From Robiginitomaculum sp. (GTDB taxonomy: Bacteria; Pseudomonadota; Alphaproteobacteria; Caulobacterales; Maricaulaceae): DNA of 64,000 nt. The first letter of the stretch is position 1. Each line of letters begins with the position of its first letter. The stretch spans positions 62,001 to 126,000 of the forward strand of contig JAJFFN010000016.1 in NCBI GenBank assembly GCA_021776635.1. The letters run 5' to 3'. Of the stretch, positions 24,281-32,660 are shown piece after piece. The notes beneath the pieces were generated by a model. That model ran no database searches. It had not been told where the DNA came from and saw only the letters and a list, made by a program, of their open reading frames with translations. The translations under genes were made by a program, and so were the position numbers.

Positions 24281-25963
24281 GTGTTTGGGTTTAAGACACG
24301 TAAAAAATTGGATGTTTTTAAACGCCAAAGTGCGGACGAATTTGCCGATATTCGCAAAAATATCATTGGGCATGACGCCGTTATATGCGGACCTTTTGGA
24401 CCGCGCAGATTAATGTATGCTGATTATGTGGCCAGCGGGCGTTCTTATGGTCCCATCGAAGATGTCATTCGTAATTCTGTCTTGCCGTTATATGCCAACA
24501 CCCATACGGAAAGCTCCGTAACAGGACGGCAAAGCACCGCCTACCGTGAGCAAGCCCGCAGTATTATTGGAAAATCTCTTCATGTAAGCGAAGAGGATGC
24601 AATATTGTTTTGTGGGGCTGGCTGTACTGGTGCCATTGATAAATTGATCGGGATTTTGCGGCTTAAACTACCGCAAGGTATGTCGCGCTATGGTATTGAT
24701 ACCAAGATCAAAGCCGCAAACCGGCCCGTAGTTTTCATTGGACCTTATGAACACCATTCCAACGATGTTCAGTGGCGTGAAACTATCGCTGATGTTGTCA
24801 CGATTGCAGAAACAGATGCCGGCCTATTGGATTTGGTTGATTTGGAAAAACAACTTAAAAAATATAAAAAGCGCCCCGTTAAGATAGGTAGTTTTTCTGC
24901 AGGCAGTAATGTGACAGGGATTTTAACGGACGTACAACCAATCGCAAAATTGCTTCACGAATATGGCGCGATGGCCTGTTTTGATTTTGCGGCGTCTGCT
25001 CCCTATGAACCGATTGATATGAACCCTGAAGGTGGGGAACATCTAGACGCGATCTTTATTTCCGTACATAAATTTTTGGGCGGGCCTGGTACACCTGGTT
25101 TGTTGGTGGTTAAGAAAAAATGGGCTCAAAACAAGACACCCGTAATTCCGGGTGGTGGTACGGTTTCTTATGTTAGCCCGTGTGCGCAAGCATATCTTTC
25201 TGATGTTGAACATCGTGAAGAGGGCGGGACACCAGATATTGTTGGCGCGATACGCGCAGGACTTGTTTTTGATCTGCGCGATAAAATTGGGGCGAAGAAA
25301 ATTTCTTCACTAGAGCATAATTTTGCAGGTGCAGCGATTAAACGCTGGGGCAAGCATAATAATATTCAACTACTTGGGTCTCAAGATGCGGAACGCTTAC
25401 CCGTTTTCTCGTTCCTAATTCGCAGTAGCGAAAGTTCGGATAAATATCTACATTACAATTTCGTTGTAGCTTTACTCAACGATTTGTTTGGTATCCAAGC
25501 AAGAGGCGGGTGTTCATGTGCAGGGCCATATGGTCACAGATTGTTAGATATCGATTTAAAGACATCAGAAGAATACGAAGCCGTAATCGCTACGGGTGTT
25601 GAAATCTTAAAGCCAGGCTGGGTGCGGGTCGGGTTTAATTATTTTTATTCGGCGCAAGACGCAGAAATGTTGCTCCGTGCAGTAGAATGGATAGCGGATA
25701 ACGGGGAAAAAATGCTCCCTTATTACGGTTTTGATAGTGCCACTGGTGTTTGGACACATGTGGATGCGGGGCAGGCAAAAATGAGTGATCTCACGGATCC
25801 AGATGATGCACTGTCTCTTCATATTGCACCGGATAACATAGACAAATTGATAGAATGTGCCGATAAATGTATCGACGTTAAGCCAGATTGTTGTTCAATA
25901 CCTGACTGTTGTGTTCTCGATACAACTCCGAAGCATTTACGCTGGTTTAGTCTTCCAAGTTAG
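24281..25963 (+). CDS. aminotransferase class V-fold PLP enzyme with Cys-rich tail
   Basis: A PLP enzyme of the cysteine desulfurase/aminotransferase V fold, 560 residues from the chosen start. Features are MYADYVASGRSYGPIED near 46, YANTHTESS, FCGAGCTGAIDKL, SVHKFLGGPGTPG with the Schiff-base Lys near 264, and RGGCSCAGPYGHRLL near 415. It is longer than SufS/IscS by about 150 residues. The C-terminus has a C-x3-C-x7-CC-x4-CC cluster that could bind metal or carry sulfur. I start at GTG 24281, five bases after a perfect GGAGG (24271-24275), instead of the TTG at 24260. The substrate is unknown; position next to purine genes is suggestive only. Confidence 0.75.
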   Translation: MFGFKTRKKLDVFKRQSADEFADIRKNIIGHDAVICGPFGPRRLMYADYVASGRSYGPIEDVIRNSVLPLYANTHTESSVTGRQSTAYREQARSIIGKSLHVSEEDAILFCGAGCTGAIDKLIGILRLKLPQGMSRYGIDTKIKAANRPVVFIGPYEHHSNDVQWRETIADVVTIAETDAGLLDLVDLEKQLKKYKKRPVKIGSFSAGSNVTGILTDVQPIAKLLHEYGAMACFDFAASAPYEPIDMNPEGGEHLDAIFISVHKFLGGPGTPGLLVVKKKWAQNKTPVIPGGGTVSYVSPCAQAYLSDVEHREEGGTPDIVGAIRAGLVFDLRDKIGAKKISSLEHNFAGAAIKRWGKHNNIQLLGSQDAERLPVFSFLIRSSESSDKYLHYNFVVALLNDLFGIQARGGCSCAGPYGHRLLDIDLKTSEEYEAVIATGVEILKPGWVRVGFNYFYSAQDAEMLLRAVEWIADNGEKMLPYYGFDSATGVWTHVDAGQAKMSDLTDPDDALSLHIAPDNIDKLIECADKCIDVKPDCCSIPDCCVLDTTPKHLRWFSLPS

Positions 25964-26223
25964 ATTTACATAAATTCTCCGTATCAAGCGGAGTTATTTT
26001 GATGTTTCTCCTTCCCTTATTTTTTATGGGGGAAGTGCTGAAGCGTAGCGTAGGCGATGGGGTGCGCACCCTTGTGCGCTTTGAGCTTTCTGCTTGCACT
26101 ATACCGTCGCTGAGACGCAAGAGCGTCTGCCCCCATCGAGCACCAAGAGGCGCCCACTTCCCCCATAAAAAATAGGGGAAGGAGAGGGTGATTTATGAGT
26201 ACACTGCCTAGTCTTCCAAGTTA
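25948..26223. repeat. 15-bp direct duplication flanking the inverted-repeat element
   Basis: The sequence tagtcttccaagtta occurs at 25948-25962 and again at 26209-26223. The first copy is the end of the PLP-enzyme gene and its stop; the second is the end of the ABC transporter gene on the opposite strand. An exact 15-base match is not expected by chance so close together. The inverted-repeat element at 26007-26185 lies between them but not directly against either copy. Confidence 0.6.
26007..26185. mobile_element. 179-bp MITE-like inverted-repeat element
   Basis: Terminal inverted repeats of 31 bp match with one mismatch: 26007-26037 (tctccttccc...gggggaagtg) and 26155-26185 (cacttccccc...ggaaggaga). 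The interior has no open reading frame but two perfect six-pair hairpins with four-base loops: gcgcac/gtgcgc (26064-26069 and 26074-26079) and agacgc/gcgtct (26113-26118 and 26123-26128). No clear target-site duplication abuts the ends. This is a non-autonomous element or an intergenic palindromic repeat of the type common in alphaproteobacteria. It sits in the only convergent gap here longer than 200 bases and might act as a bidirectional terminator. Confidence 0.75.
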
Positions 26224-28082
26224 AATTGAAGCTCGGCTAACCTCGCATAAAGGCCGTCTCTTTTCACCAGCTCTTTGTGGGTGCCCTGGTCAACAATTTT
26301 TCCTTCGTCCAGTACAATAATACGGTCTGCTTTTTTCACAGTCGCGAGACGATGTGCGATTACAAGCGTTGTACGGTCTTTGGAAAGGACAGCAAATGCA
26401 TTTTGTACTGCGCGTTCGCTTTCTGCGTCCAGTGCACTTGTTGCTTCGTCCAATAACAATATTGGCGCGTTGCGCAGGATGGCACGGGCAATGGCGATGC
26501 GTTGCTGTTGGCCTCCTGAAAGTGTCAGTGCTTTTTCACCCAAATCCGTATCGTAACCGTCCGGTAATTTCATGATAAATTCATGGGCGTATGCGGCTTT
26601 GGCCGCCGCGATTACCTCGTCGTCATTTGCACCTGCGCGCCCATAGCGAATATTATCCATGGCTGAGCCAGAAAACAACGGCGTGGCCTGTTGCACGAAT
26701 GCGAATTGCTGGCGCAAGGTTTTAGGTGTCAGGTCTTTGATAGCTATACCATCGATATTAATCTGACCCGATTGTGGATCATAAAAACGAAGAAGCAGTT
26801 GGAACATAGTGGTTTTACCAGCACCGGACGGGCCGACCAAAGCGACTGTCTCGCCGGGCTTGACCGTGAAATTTACATGGTTCAGCGCGGTTTCTTCTTG
26901 GCGGGTTGGGTAAGAGAAGGTTAAGTTTTCTACTTCAATTGCACCTTTAGCATTGTTTAAATCTTTCGGGTTTTTAGGTGCCGTAATTTGCGGAACTTCA
27001 CCCAAGAGTTCTACAATGCGCTCACTTGCTCCCGCTGCACGAAGCAGGTCTGTCCATGTATTAACAACAAACCCCAAATTTGTGACGGAAATAAATGCAA
27101 GGAATATGAATTGTGTTATATCACCACCGGTCATTCCGCCGTTTGTTGCCGCACTCGAACCTCGCGATAATATACTGATGATGCCCACTTGACCCAAACC
27201 AAATATGGCAAAATTCATAATAGCCCGTACGCGCAATCTCCGTTTTTGGGAAATAAATGTGTCTTCGACTGCACTTCCAAAGCGTGCGCGTTCGGTATCT
27301 TCTTGGGTAAAGGCCTGCACGGTTTGAACAGAGGATAATGCTTCGGAGGCACGACCTGAAGCAGATGCAAGATTGTCTTGCCCTTCACGCGAGAGCCTTT
27401 GAATGCGTCTCCCAAACAAGGTAACGGGGATAAGGACGGCTGGCCCTACGGCCAATACCATGAGCGTCAATTTCCAATTTAGGGTGAGCATAATGATGAT
27501 AGAGCCCAATACCATAACCGTTGAGCGCAAAGCGATACTCATTGACGAACCAACAACCGTTTCAATAAGCATAGTATCAGTGGTTAACCGTGATAAAACT
27601 TCGCCGGTGCGTACGCGCTCAAAGAATGCGGGGCTTAATTTTACAATGTGATTGTATAAAGTCTTGCGAATATCAGCAATAACCCGTTGGCCAAGTAGGC
27701 TAATGGTGTAAAATCTCGCCGAGCCGAATAACGAGCCCAATATGACTACAATAACTAGCAAAAATAAATAGCTCTGCGCGTCACCTGGGTCAATAATAGA
27801 AACATTTGAACACATTTCAGAGCTTTTACCGCTATTGCTAAACCCGCAATCGACGACATATTTTAATGCTTGAGAGAGGATTAATGTTGTTAAAGATGCA
27901 GCGATAAGGAAAAACACAAATGCAGATAAAAGCATGGGGTATTTGGTAATAAATGGCCAAATTTTACGCAACGGTTTTAAACTGCGGGCTTTTTTACGGT
28001 GAGCCTTGTCGCGTTGTATTTCTTGATTAAAACTTGCGCCCGTACTTCGTTCTTGGCTAAGTGTGCTTGGTTGTGATGTCAT
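26208..28082 (-). CDS. MsbA-like ABC exporter (fused permease and ATPase)
   Basis: A half-transporter of 624 residues: five to six membrane helices between about 50 and 345, then an ATPase domain with Walker A GPSGAGKT (417-424), ABC signature LSGGQQQR (521-528), Walker B LLLDE (542-546) and AHRLAT. It would act as a homodimer in the cytoplasmic membrane. The type exports lipids, peptides or drugs; the substrate cannot be read from sequence. A long periplasmic loop after the first helix contains two cysteines (about 79 and 91), unusual for MsbA, which might form a disulfide. No fusion partner or outer-membrane channel gene is nearby. The upstream gap is 54 bases to the MaoC gene's stop. Confidence 0.85.
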   Translation of the reverse strand: MTSQPSTLSQERSTGASFNQEIQRDKAHRKKARSLKPLRKIWPFITKYPMLLSAFVFFLIAASLTTLILSQALKYVVDCGFSNSGKSSEMCSNVSIIDPGDAQSYLFLLVIVVILGSLFGSARFYTISLLGQRVIADIRKTLYNHIVKLSPAFFERVRTGEVLSRLTTDTMLIETVVGSSMSIALRSTVMVLGSIIIMLTLNWKLTLMVLAVGPAVLIPVTLFGRRIQRLSREGQDNLASASGRASEALSSVQTVQAFTQEDTERARFGSAVEDTFISQKRRLRVRAIMNFAIFGLGQVGIISILSRGSSAATNGGMTGGDITQFIFLAFISVTNLGFVVNTWTDLLRAAGASERIVELLGEVPQITAPKNPKDLNNAKGAIEVENLTFSYPTRQEETALNHVNFTVKPGETVALVGPSGAGKTTMFQLLLRFYDPQSGQINIDGIAIKDLTPKTLRQQFAFVQQATPLFSGSAMDNIRYGRAGANDDEVIAAAKAAYAHEFIMKLPDGYDTDLGEKALTLSGGQQQRIAIARAILRNAPILLLDEATSALDAESERAVQNAFAVLSKDRTTLVIAHRLATVKKADRIIVLDEGKIVDQGTHKELVKRDGLYARLAELQFNLED

Positions 28083-28136
28083 GGCACACTTGTAAGAAGT
28101 TAAATGTTATAAGCAAGCGTATAAATAGAATTAGCC

Positions 28137-28595
28137 CTATTCAGAATTGTCTTTTCGTTTCATGAGTGCGGCGCGCGTGCAAATTGCCACCAATGTATCA
28201 TCCTGATTATACGCGCGGTGGATGAAGGTGACGATGCCTTGGGACGGGCGCGATTTACTGGCGCGTACGCTCGCGACTTCTGTGGTTACATGAATGGTAT
28301 CACCGTGAAAAACCGGGTGTGGAAATTTGGTATCGCTCATACCAAGATTACCAACCGTAGTCCCCAGTGTTGTATCTCCAACCGATATTCCGATCATTAA
28401 GCCAAGTGTAAAGATGGAGTTGACCAACGGTTTGCCAAACTCCGTATTTTTGGCAAATTCATGATCGATGTGCAAGGGTTGTGGGTTTAGCGTCATATTT
28501 GAGAACAGCATATTGTCGTTCTCGGTCACGGTGCGGCGCAGTTCATGTTCAAATACATGACCAACAACAAATTCATCAAAATACAATCCAGGCAT
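28137..28595 (-). CDS. MaoC-type (R)-specific dehydratase
   Basis: A single hot-dog-domain protein of 152 residues. The MaoC hydratase motif is visible: DNMLFSNMTLNPQPLHIDHEFAKNTEFGKPLVNSIF near 27-62, with the catalytic Asp/Asn and His pair, followed by G-D-T-I-HVTTEVAS. It hydrates or dehydrates an enoyl-type thioester in the cytoplasm. Its ATG is four bases from the stop of ubiX, so the two form an operon. The substrate is not predictable; homologues include mesaconyl- and fatty acyl-CoA hydratases. Confidence 0.85.
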   Translation of the reverse strand: MPGLYFDEFVVGHVFEHELRRTVTENDNMLFSNMTLNPQPLHIDHEFAKNTEFGKPLVNSIFTLGLMIGISVGDTTLGTTVGNLGMSDTKFPHPVFHGDTIHVTTEVASVRASKSRPSQGIVTFIHRAYNQDDTLVAICTRAALMKRKDNSE

Positions 28596-28599
28596 TATT

Positions 28600-29187
28600 C
28601 TACTTTCCTAATTCCTTATCCTTTAAACCGGTCCAAACTTTTAAATGTTTTTGCACTTTTATACCAAACCCGTCTAGCACTTGTGCGTTGGTCTGGTCGA
28701 CTATGTCTTCAATAGAATTAGGTTTAGAATAAAAAGCTGGTACAGGCGGCGCCACAATTGCGCCGATTTCAGTTACCAAAGCCATATTACGAAGATGCCC
28801 CAAATGCAAAGGTGTTTCGCGCACCATCAACACAAGTCGTCTTCGTTCTTTAAGGCAAACATCAGCCGCTCTAGAAATAAGTGTCCCGCATATGCCGTTG
28901 GCAATACTGGCCATAGTTTTCACTGAACAAGGTGCAATCACCATGCCGTCAACCTTATAGGAACCGCTGGCGATGCATGCCCCTATATCTCCGTCCGTAT
29001 GTATATGGTCAGCAAGGGCTTTTACTGCCGTCTTATCCATATTCAGTTCATGGCGGATGTTCATCCATCCGGCGGACGAGACTATAAGATGCGTTTCGAC
29101 ATCAGGTATTTCTCGCACCATAGAAAGCATCCGCACGCCGTAAACCGCGCCGCTCGCTCCGCTTATGCCGATGATGATTTTTTTCAT
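28600..29187 (-). CDS. ubiX: UbiX-type flavin prenyltransferase
   Basis: UbiX attaches dimethylallyl to FMN to make prenyl-FMN, the cofactor for UbiD-type decarboxylases, for instance in ubiquinone synthesis. The 195-residue protein has the flavin-binding IIIGISGASGAVYGVRML opening, SAGWM, ASGSYKVDGMVIAPCSVKTMASIANG, SRAADVCLKERRRLVLMVRETPLHLGHLRNM and APPVPAFYSKPNSIEDIVDQ. No UbiD partner lies nearby. It overlaps nothing but is followed by the MaoC gene after four bases. Confidence 0.92.
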   Translation of the reverse strand: MKKIIIGISGASGAVYGVRMLSMVREIPDVETHLIVSSAGWMNIRHELNMDKTAVKALADHIHTDGDIGACIASGSYKVDGMVIAPCSVKTMASIANGICGTLISRAADVCLKERRRLVLMVRETPLHLGHLRNMALVTEIGAIVAPPVPAFYSKPNSIEDIVDQTNAQVLDGFGIKVQKHLKVWTGLKDKELGK

Positions 29188-29240
29188 TTAGGTGTTATGC
29201 CTTTATCAAAACAAATTTACTAGAGTTTTGTGCTTATTGG

Positions 29241-29699
29241 TTAGTCTCGGGCAGGGTAACCGGCCCAACGTTTGACGGATTTCATAACCAAAGATGATTG
29301 TATTCGCGAGACATGGGGTAAAGCTGCAATGATACGGCGATAAACCCGTTCATATTCGCGTGTATTTTCCACGGCGACTTTGAGCAGATAATCCGCATTG
29401 CCAGTCATAAGATAGCATTCCAAAATTTGCGGGCGCGACAAAGCGGCCTTTTCAAACGTCTCCAAGACTTGCTCGCTTTGGCTATCTAGGGAAACCTCAA
29501 CGTAAAACTCGATTTGATAGCCGAGCTTTGGGCCGTTGAGGCGGGCATGGTAGCCCTCAATAATCCCGGCCTTTTCCAAAAGGCCAATTCGGCGGTGCGC
29601 TGCGGATGTGGACAGGCCAACTTCGCTGGCTAAATCTGATATGGGTCGGCGGCAATCCCTTTGCATAGCTAGTAAGAGTTTCTTGTCTATCGTGTCCAT
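29241..29699 (-). CDS. Lrp/AsnC family regulator, probably of ald
   Basis: A 152-residue Lrp/AsnC regulator: an N-terminal helix-turn-helix (DLASEVGLSTSAAHRRIGLLEKAGII) and a C-terminal RAM ligand-binding domain (QILECYLMTGNADYLLKV, then HVSRIQSSLVMKSVKRW). These proteins bind amino acids and act as octamers on AT-rich operators. It is divergent from alanine dehydrogenase across 134 AT-rich bases, the arrangement seen where an Lrp-type regulator induces ald in response to alanine. This makes it the likely ald regulator (inference). Confidence 0.88.
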   Translation of the reverse strand: MDTIDKKLLLAMQRDCRRPISDLASEVGLSTSAAHRRIGLLEKAGIIEGYHARLNGPKLGYQIEFYVEVSLDSQSEQVLETFEKAALSRPQILECYLMTGNADYLLKVAVENTREYERVYRRIIAALPHVSRIQSSLVMKSVKRWAGYPARD

Positions 29700-29833
29700 T
29701 CTCGGAATATTTCCTCTAAAGTGTTATAATTATAATATATATTACGAAATATATTGAAATATGCAAGACATATAGAATTTGTTTCATTTGCAGATTTGCT
29801 AGTATTTTTTTATATATTTGAATGGAGAATTCT
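29700..29833. promoter_or_regulatory. divergent lrp-ald control region
   Basis: This 134-bp AT-rich gap separates the divergent lrp and ald genes. It holds a perfect 12-base palindrome ttataattataa (29724-29735) and a nearby imperfect palindrome atattacgaaatat (about 29739-29752), both plausible Lrp-type operators. A ribosome binding site ggag (29824-29827) stands six bases before the ald ATG. Operator function is inferred from the setting. Confidence 0.55.
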
Positions 29834-30949
29834 ATGCTTATCGGTGTCCCAAAAGAGATTAAAAATCACGAATACCGCGTTGGTCTCACACCGGAGAGCG
29901 TGGCCGAGTTACTTCATGCTGGCCACAAGGTAATCGTAGAGAGCGGAGCTGGGCTTGGGATAGGTGCTACAGATAAAGATTACCGCACTTGCGGAGCGCG
30001 TATCTCTAAATCCGCCGAGAGCATTTTCAAACGCGCGCAAATGATTGTGAAGGTCAAAGAGCCGCAGCCGGTTGAATGTAAAATGCTTCGTAAGGGGCAA
30101 ATCCTCTATACATATCTTCATTTGGCACCGGATCCAAAGCAGACAAAGGCGCTGTTAAAGTCCGGCTGTATTGGTATTGCTTACGAAACTGTGACCAATG
30201 ACGGCGGCGAGTTACCGCTGCTCAAACCCATGAGCCAGGTGGCCGGACGTTTGTCTGTGCAGGCGGGCGCGACGGCTCTGGAAAAATCCCACGGCGGGCG
30301 CGGCATGTTGCTCGGCGGTGTGCCGGGGGTTGCGCCTGCCAAGGTCGTTGTTATCGGCGGCGGCGTTGTCGGATTTAACGCGGCGCAAATGGCGGTGGGC
30401 TTACAAGCCGACGTGACGATTCTCGACCGTAATCCAGATGTTATGGAAGACCTTTCCAACTATTTCAAAGCCAGCGCCAAAGTTGTGCGCTCCACACCAA
30501 GCGTTTTGGCCGAACTGGTAAAAACTGCAGATTTGGTGATCGGTGCCGTTCTCGTGCCGGGTGCCGCAGCCCCTAAACTGGTCACCCGCGCCATGCTAAA
30601 AACCATGCAGCCAGGTGCGGTACTCGTCGATGTCGCCATCGACCAAGGGGGTTGTTTCGAAACTTCCCACGCCACAACCCACGCCGACCCGACATATATC
30701 GTAGACGACATCGTCCACTACTGCGTCGCCAATATGCCGGGCGCGGTTGCGCGCACATCTACATACGCCCTAAACGCCGTAACCCTGCACCACGCCCTCG
30801 CCATTGCGAATAAAGGCTGGAAACAAGCTCTACGCGAAAACGCACACCTAAAAGAAGGCCTGAACGTGGCTGAGGGTAAGTTGACATACGCCGCTGTGGG
30901 TGAAGCGTTGAGTATGGACTATGTCGTTGCAGATGAAATCTTGAAATAA
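29834..30949 (+). CDS. ald: alanine dehydrogenase
   Basis: Ald interconverts L-alanine and pyruvate with NAD and ammonia. The 371-residue protein has the opening [21 protein letters not shown], catalytic Lys75 and His96 (VKVKEPQ; YLHLAPD), the Rossmann loop [13 protein letters not shown] and [10 protein letters not shown] start at 29834, which has a good ribosome binding site, over the Met twelve bases earlier. Its stop TAA abuts the stop of the sigma-factor gene on the other strand with no gap at all. Confidence 0.94.
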   Translation: MLIGVPKEIKNHEYRVGLTPESVAELLHAGHKVIVESGAGLGIGATDKDYRTCGARISKSAESIFKRAQMIVKVKEPQPVECKMLRKGQILYTYLHLAPDPKQTKALLKSGCIGIAYETVTNDGGELPLLKPMSQVAGRLSVQAGATALEKSHGGRGMLLGGVPGVAPAKVVVIGGGVVGFNAAQMAVGLQADVTILDRNPDVMEDLSNYFKASAKVVRSTPSVLAELVKTADLVIGAVLVPGAAAPKLVTRAMLKTMQPGAVLVDVAIDQGGCFETSHATTHADPTYIVDDIVHYCVANMPGAVARTSTYALNAVTLHHALAIANKGWKQALRENAHLKEGLNVAEGKLTYAAVGEALSMDYVVADEILK

Positions 30950-32212
30950 TTACTCGGATATGTTTTTTAGCATTACCTTTAAAAAATTTCTCCCTGCTTC
31001 ATCAACCGTTAAAGTAAGCGCTTTTCTATATGCCTGTTTTGCTAACTTGATTTGCCCATTGCGTAAGAGCATGTCGGCACGGGCGGCGTGGTAAGGTTGG
31101 TAGCTCTGCATTGATGTGTTTTGGGCGATTAGGCTTAATGAGGCCAGACCTGCTTTGGGTGACTGGAAGTAAGACAGGGCGACACTGGCATTGAGCAATA
31201 CAACCGGACTGGGTTCATAGGCGTACAATCGTTCATATAAAGCAGTGATTTCCGACCAATCTGTTTTTTCAAAATTCTCGGCTTGGCAATGGACGGCGCA
31301 AATTGCAGCCTGAATTTGGTAAGGTCCTGGTTTCCCTTGCGTGAGCGCCTTTATGAGCAAAGCCTGACCTTCCTTTATTTTATTCTTATCCCAAAGCGTG
31401 CGATCCTGTTCCTTGAGGGCTATGAAAATATCACTCTCCGCTTGCCGCGCAGGACGACGGGCATGGCTGAGAAGCATGAGGGCTAGCAACCCTGTGGCTT
31501 CAGGTTCTTTAGGTAAGAGCCTGGCCAATATGCGTCCAAGCCGGATGGCTTCTTCGCATAAATCAACATCCTTGTTTTTTGAGTGTAAAGCTGAATATCC
31601 TTCGTTGAATATTAGATATACAACTGCGAGAACAGATTTCCAGCGCTCAGGCCAGAGGCTTGGGTCTGGCAAAGTGAAGGGTATACCAGCTTTTTTAATT
31701 TTGTTTTTGGCGCGTACAATACGCTGCGCCATTGCCGTTTCACTTATTAGGAAAGCAGACGCGATTTGCGCAGTGCTGAGCCCGCATACGGTTTTTAAAG
31801 TTAGCGCTGTATGTGCCGGGGCAGGTAATGCAGGATGGCAGCATGTGAAAATCAGGCTGAGCCGTTCATCTGGTACGGATTGATTTTCTCTAATGTCTAT
31901 GTCGTCTTTCATAGCTTCTTGCATTTGTAATTGGTAGGTTACATCCGGTGCTTTGGCATGTTGCGTTGCTACACGTCTTAAGCGGTCAATGGCCTTGCGT
32001 TTTGCGACTTGAAATAACCAATTTTCTGGATTTTTGGGCACACCGTTTTGTGGCCAATGACTAAGAGCACTAGTTAGAGCATCTTGCAAAGTATCTTCTG
32101 CAAGGTCAATGTCGCGAAACTGTATGCTTAGGGCCGCAATGATGCGGCCCTGATAGGTTTTTAAAGCACTGTTAAGGGCTGTATGCGTTGGCGTATCTTG
32201 TTTTAAATCCGT
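30950..32212 (-). CDS. ECF42-type RNA polymerase sigma factor, ACG start
   Basis: An extracytoplasmic-function sigma factor with a long C-terminal extension (DUF6596-like). Conserved region 2 reads GRIIAALSIQFRDIDLAEDTLQDALTSAL, then NWLFQVAKRKAIDRLRR; region 4 is LTLKTVCGLSTAQIASAFLISETAMAQRIVRAK; the extension holds RLLPKEPEATGLLALMLL and TPR-like repeats. The first ATG/GTG/TTG in frame is a TTG at 32089, which lies inside region 2. The conserved sequence continues upstream of it to ACG at 32210-32212, where TAACG overlaps the YciI stop exactly as TAATG does at other junctions here. That start gives 420 residues, normal for ECF42. Either ACG is a noncanonical start or the assembled base is wrong. 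Confidence 0.8.
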   Translation of the reverse strand, partial: TDLKQDTPTHTALNSALKTYQGRIIAALSIQFRDIDLAEDTLQDALTSALSHWPQNGVPKNPENWLFQVAKRKAIDRLRRVATQHAKAPDVTYQLQMQEAMKDDIDIRENQSVPDERLSLIFTCCHPALPAPAHTALTLKTVCGLSTAQIASAFLISETAMAQRIVRAKNKIKKAGIPFTLPDPSLWPERWKSVLAVVYLIFNEGYSALHSKNKDVDLCEEAIRLGRILARLLPKEPEATGLLALMLLSHARRPARQAESDIFIALKEQDRTLWDKNKIKEGQALLIKALTQGKPGPYQIQAAICAVHCQAENFEKTDWSEITALYERLYAYEPSPVVLLNASVALSYFQSPKAGLASLSLIAQNTSMQSYQPYHAARADMLLRNGQIKLAKQAYRKALTLTVDEAGRNFLKVMLKNISE

Positions 32213-32565
32213 TATTGGCCGTAATCCATAATAGGCCTGATTTCGATAGATCCAAATTGGGCGGATGGAATTTTTGCAGCATAGGCTATCGCTTGGTCCA
32301 AATTATCACAATCAATAAAATAAAACCCGCCGAGCATTTCTTTGGTCTCAGCAAATGGACCGTCTACCGTAGTGGTTTTCCCATTTCGCACAGTGACCGT
32401 TGTTGCGGTCTCGCCGTCTTGCAAACCTTCGCCAGCAATCATTGCTCCGTCATTGGTTAGCTCTTGGTTAAGTCCAAAATAACCTTCCATAAAGGGCCCG
32501 AATTCAGGTGATCCGGGTGTAGGGCCCGCGTCTTCGGCTTGATAAATCAGTAGAATATATTTCAT
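32212..32565 (-). CDS. YciI/DGPF domain protein (ECF42 partner)
   Basis: The 117-residue YCII-related protein has the DGPF motif (TTTVDGPFAETKEMLGGFYFIDC) near 65-85, an N-terminal MKYILLIYQAE strand, and the IRPIMDY tail. Genes for such proteins regularly adjoin ECF42 sigma factors and are among their targets. Its stop TAA shares one base with the proposed ACG start of the sigma gene. The biochemical role of DGPF proteins is unknown. A purine-rich site precedes the ATG. Confidence 0.88.
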   Translation of the reverse strand: MKYILLIYQAEDAGPTPGSPEFGPFMEGYFGLNQELTNDGAMIAGEGLQDGETATTVTVRNGKTTTVDGPFAETKEMLGGFYFIDCDNLDQAIAYAAKIPSAQFGSIEIRPIMDYGQ

Positions 32566-32660
32566 TGGTCTGTCCTTTCTCTAAGTTCCAATACCCTAAA
32601 GACGTTTGAAAACCTAGAAATCGACACTTTTAGAAAAATACTTTAGTTATTTTACTGCCA

